Notes under the pieces: generated by a model
Databases searched by the model: none
What the model saw: the letters and a program-made list of their open reading frames with translations, nothing else
Told to the model about the DNA's origin: nothing
Made by a program: the position numbers and the translations under genes
NCBI GenBank assembly: GCA_002297415.1
Contig: DBKZ01000042.1
Span: forward strand, 1-14,781
Origin: Ruminococcaceae bacterium UBA737
Lineage (GTDB): Bacteria > Bacillota > Clostridia > Oscillospirales > Acutalibacteraceae
Direction: 5' to 3'
Length of the DNA: 14,781 bases
Part shown: piece after piece, positions 14,045-14,781 of the stretch
Layout of the letters: the number at the start of each line of letters is the position of its first letter
Position numbering within the stretch: the first letter of the stretch is position 1

Positions 14045-14093
14045 AAGCCTTATTGTTCGTTTTTTCGAACACGGTAACAAGGCTTAGCTTTTT
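14045..14093 (+). terminator. Rightward terminator inside the invertible segment
   Basis: AAGCCTT (14045-14051) pairs with AAGGCTT (14079-14085), and after an internal loop GTTCG (14055-14059) with CGAAC (14066-14070). AG and CTTTTT follow, with another T-run at 14100-14105. As oriented it would stop read-through from the recombinase gene into the HTH gene; after inversion it would face left. Confidence 0.72.
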
Positions 14094-14146
14094 ATGCGCT
14101 TTTTTAAGCAACTCTATTTCCGCTAAAGAAGATCTGCTTTATTTTC

Positions 14147-14169
14147 TACAACATAATACCGATTATGTT
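14147..14169 (-). repeat. Right inverted repeat of the switch (23 bp)
   Basis: TAC then AACATAAT, ACCG, ATTATGTT: the exact reverse complement of 13890-13912 over 23 bp, with no mismatch. The bases outside the repeats differ (outer base A on the left, C on the right), so the match ends sharply. Confidence 0.92.
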
Positions 14170-14219
14170 CCCAAATAAGCTAATCGGTTTTGCCGCATAA
14201 TCAGCGGCAATTATTTGGG
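14170..14219 (+). promoter_or_regulatory. Nested stem structure in the leader of the HTH gene
   Basis: CCCAAATAA (14170-14178) pairs with TTATTTGGG (14211-14219); inside, TGCCGC (14191-14196) pairs with GCGGCA (14204-14209). It begins at the first base outside the right repeat. There is no T-run, so it is not a simple terminator. The word TAATCGGT at 14181-14188 repeats part of the switch core. It could be a leader hairpin acting only in the ON transcript, or an accessory protein site. Confidence 0.55.
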
Positions 14220-14317
14220 CGGTGAAGTCGCAAGAAGTTGCGAATATTATTCTTGAACTTGATAAGCAAAACGCGTAAACAATGGATTAACGCACTGCCG
14301 TTATGGGTTGATAGACT

Positions 14318-14533
14318 ATGAGAATCAGTTATAAAAAGCTTTGGATACTGTTAATTGAAAAAGACATATCGCCTGCAACGCTGAGAAAGGATTTGAGTAT
14401 TGCAACAGGCACTATGACAAAACTGCGAAAAAACGAGGAAGTAGCGCTATCTGTTTTACTAAGGATATGTGACTATCTGAATTGTAATATAGGCGATATT
14501 TGCGATGCGATTGATAATGAACAAGAATTTTAA
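14318..14533 (+). CDS. Small Xre-type HTH regulator
   Basis: A 71-residue Cro/C1-type DNA-binding protein of the short kind common in Clostridia: MRISYKKLWILLIEKDISPA at the start, the helix-turn-helix at about 18-40 (ATLRKDLSIATGTMTKLRKN) and the typical close ALSVLLRICDYLNCNIGDIC. It is little more than the HTH domain. The start lacks a good ribosome binding site (GGGTTG at 14305-14310), so translation may be weak or helped by leader structure. It is the first gene downstream of the switch and has no clear promoter in the present orientation, so it should be silent unless the segment inverts. It may regulate its own operon, the neighbouring zinc-ribbon gene or distant genes. Confidence 0.85.
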   Translation: MRISYKKLWILLIEKDISPATLRKDLSIATGTMTKLRKNEEVALSVLLRICDYLNCNIGDICDAIDNEQEF

Positions 14534-14554
14534 TTATTCCGGAGGAGAAAATAT

Positions 14555-14781
14555 ATGCCTTTTTGCACGAACTGCGGTGCACAAATTGCAGAAGGAGCTA
14601 AGTTCTGCATAAATTGCGGCGCTGCAAGCACCCGAGGCGAGAGCGTCAGAGAAACCGTTTATGATGGAAATGTACATAAGTGTCCAAACTGTGGAGAGGT
14701 CCTCACCGCCTTTGCGTCGGCCTGTCCCACCTGTGGATATGAGATAAGAGGAAAATCGGCGGTTGCTTCGGTTCAGACTTT
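14555..14781 (+). CDS. Double zinc-ribbon protein, 5' part only
   Basis: The first 75 codons of a gene cut by the window end. Two zinc ribbons are visible: C4, C7, C18, C21 (FCTNCG, then FCINCG) and C43, C46, C57, C60 (KCPNCG, then ACPTCGYE). Proteins of this type in Clostridia often continue into a membrane or cytoplasmic domain that is not visible here, so the function is unknown. A strong GGAGGAG box (14541-14547) lies 7 nt before the ATG, and the gap to the HTH stop is 21 nt, so the two genes form an operon. It is therefore the second presumed target of the invertible promoter, and much better translated than the HTH gene if its message is made. Confidence 0.85.
   Translation, partial: MPFCTNCGAQIAEGAKFCINCGAASTRGESVRETVYDGNVHKCPNCGEVLTAFASACPTCGYEIRGKSAVASVQT

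Larger units (their letters stand above)
13890..14169. mobile_element. Invertible DNA segment (phase-variable promoter switch)
   Basis: 280 bp including the bounding 23-bp inverted repeats. It contains one strong promoter (13956-13984, reading left) and one terminator (14045-14085, acting on rightward transcripts). Inversion maps position x to 28059 minus x, which would move the -35 to 14075-14080 and the -10 to 14098-14103 reading right, with a start near 14110, about 208 nt before the HTH gene. Everything except the recombination itself is visible in the sequence. Confidence 0.85.
13864..14317. other. Non-coding switch region
   Basis: 454 nt without a gene. In order: leftward terminator, left 23-bp repeat, leftward promoter, AT-rich filler with only very short frames, rightward terminator, right 23-bp repeat, then a 148-nt leader with nested stems (14170-14219) before the HTH gene. 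No convincing rightward promoter is present in the current orientation; TATTAT at 14245-14250 has only a poor -35. Confidence 0.8.

Overview
The window looks like accessory DNA from a gut-type Clostridia (Bacillota): strong AGGAGG-type ribosome binding sites, near-consensus sigma-A promoters, and mobile-element protein families typical of that class (TnpX-like large serine recombinase, TnpW, Cys_rich_VLP, a firmicute MOBP-type relaxase). No rRNA, tRNA or CRISPR array was seen. All family calls come from motifs read by eye, not from database searches.

Layout. At the left is a LOG-family phosphoribohydrolase gene (18-596, +), probably flanking host DNA. From about 600 to 8845 nearly everything is on the minus strand. 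Read in transcription order it runs: Cys_rich_VLP protein, ParM-like actin, ParR-like adaptor, a structured non-coding stretch (6934-7299), an HTH antitoxin-like gene with an AbiEii-like nucleotidyltransferase, a terminator, MobC, a MOBP relaxase, a ParB-like protein, TnpW, and a TnpX-like serine recombinase next to the left boundary. The recombinase/TnpW/ParB-like/relaxase set recalls the Tn4451 family of integrative mobilizable elements.

From 8937 the strand switches. A strong promoter drives a two-gene operon. The first gene encodes a 1007-residue protein with both active-site blocks of the eukaryotic-type RdRP/QDE-1/YonO class of double-psi beta-barrel RNA polymerases (QIR...KG near residue 257, GGADFDGD near 566, IDSAKSG near 669). 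The second is an unrecognised 279-residue partner whose start overlaps the polymerase stop. A perfect 13-bp-stem terminator closes the operon.

The right end (13021-14781) carries what looks like a complete phase-variable DNA switch. A small tyrosine recombinase gene is followed by a 280-bp segment (13890-14169) bounded by a perfect 23-bp inverted repeat. Each repeat is itself a dyad with 8-bp arms around a 4-bp centre, as expected for a tyrosine recombinase core site. Inside the segment lies a perfect extended -10 sigma-A promoter that here points LEFT, away from the downstream genes, into an intrinsic terminator just outside the left repeat. A second terminator inside the segment blocks rightward read-through. 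If the segment flips, the promoter would point at a small Xre-type HTH gene (14318) and a double zinc-ribbon protein gene (14555, cut by the window end). The sequence therefore appears to show the OFF state of an invertible promoter.

The two observations most worth following are the RdRP-like polymerase operon on a mobilizable element and the invertible promoter. The right end of the element is not visible, so whether the switch belongs to the element or to the host cannot be decided here.
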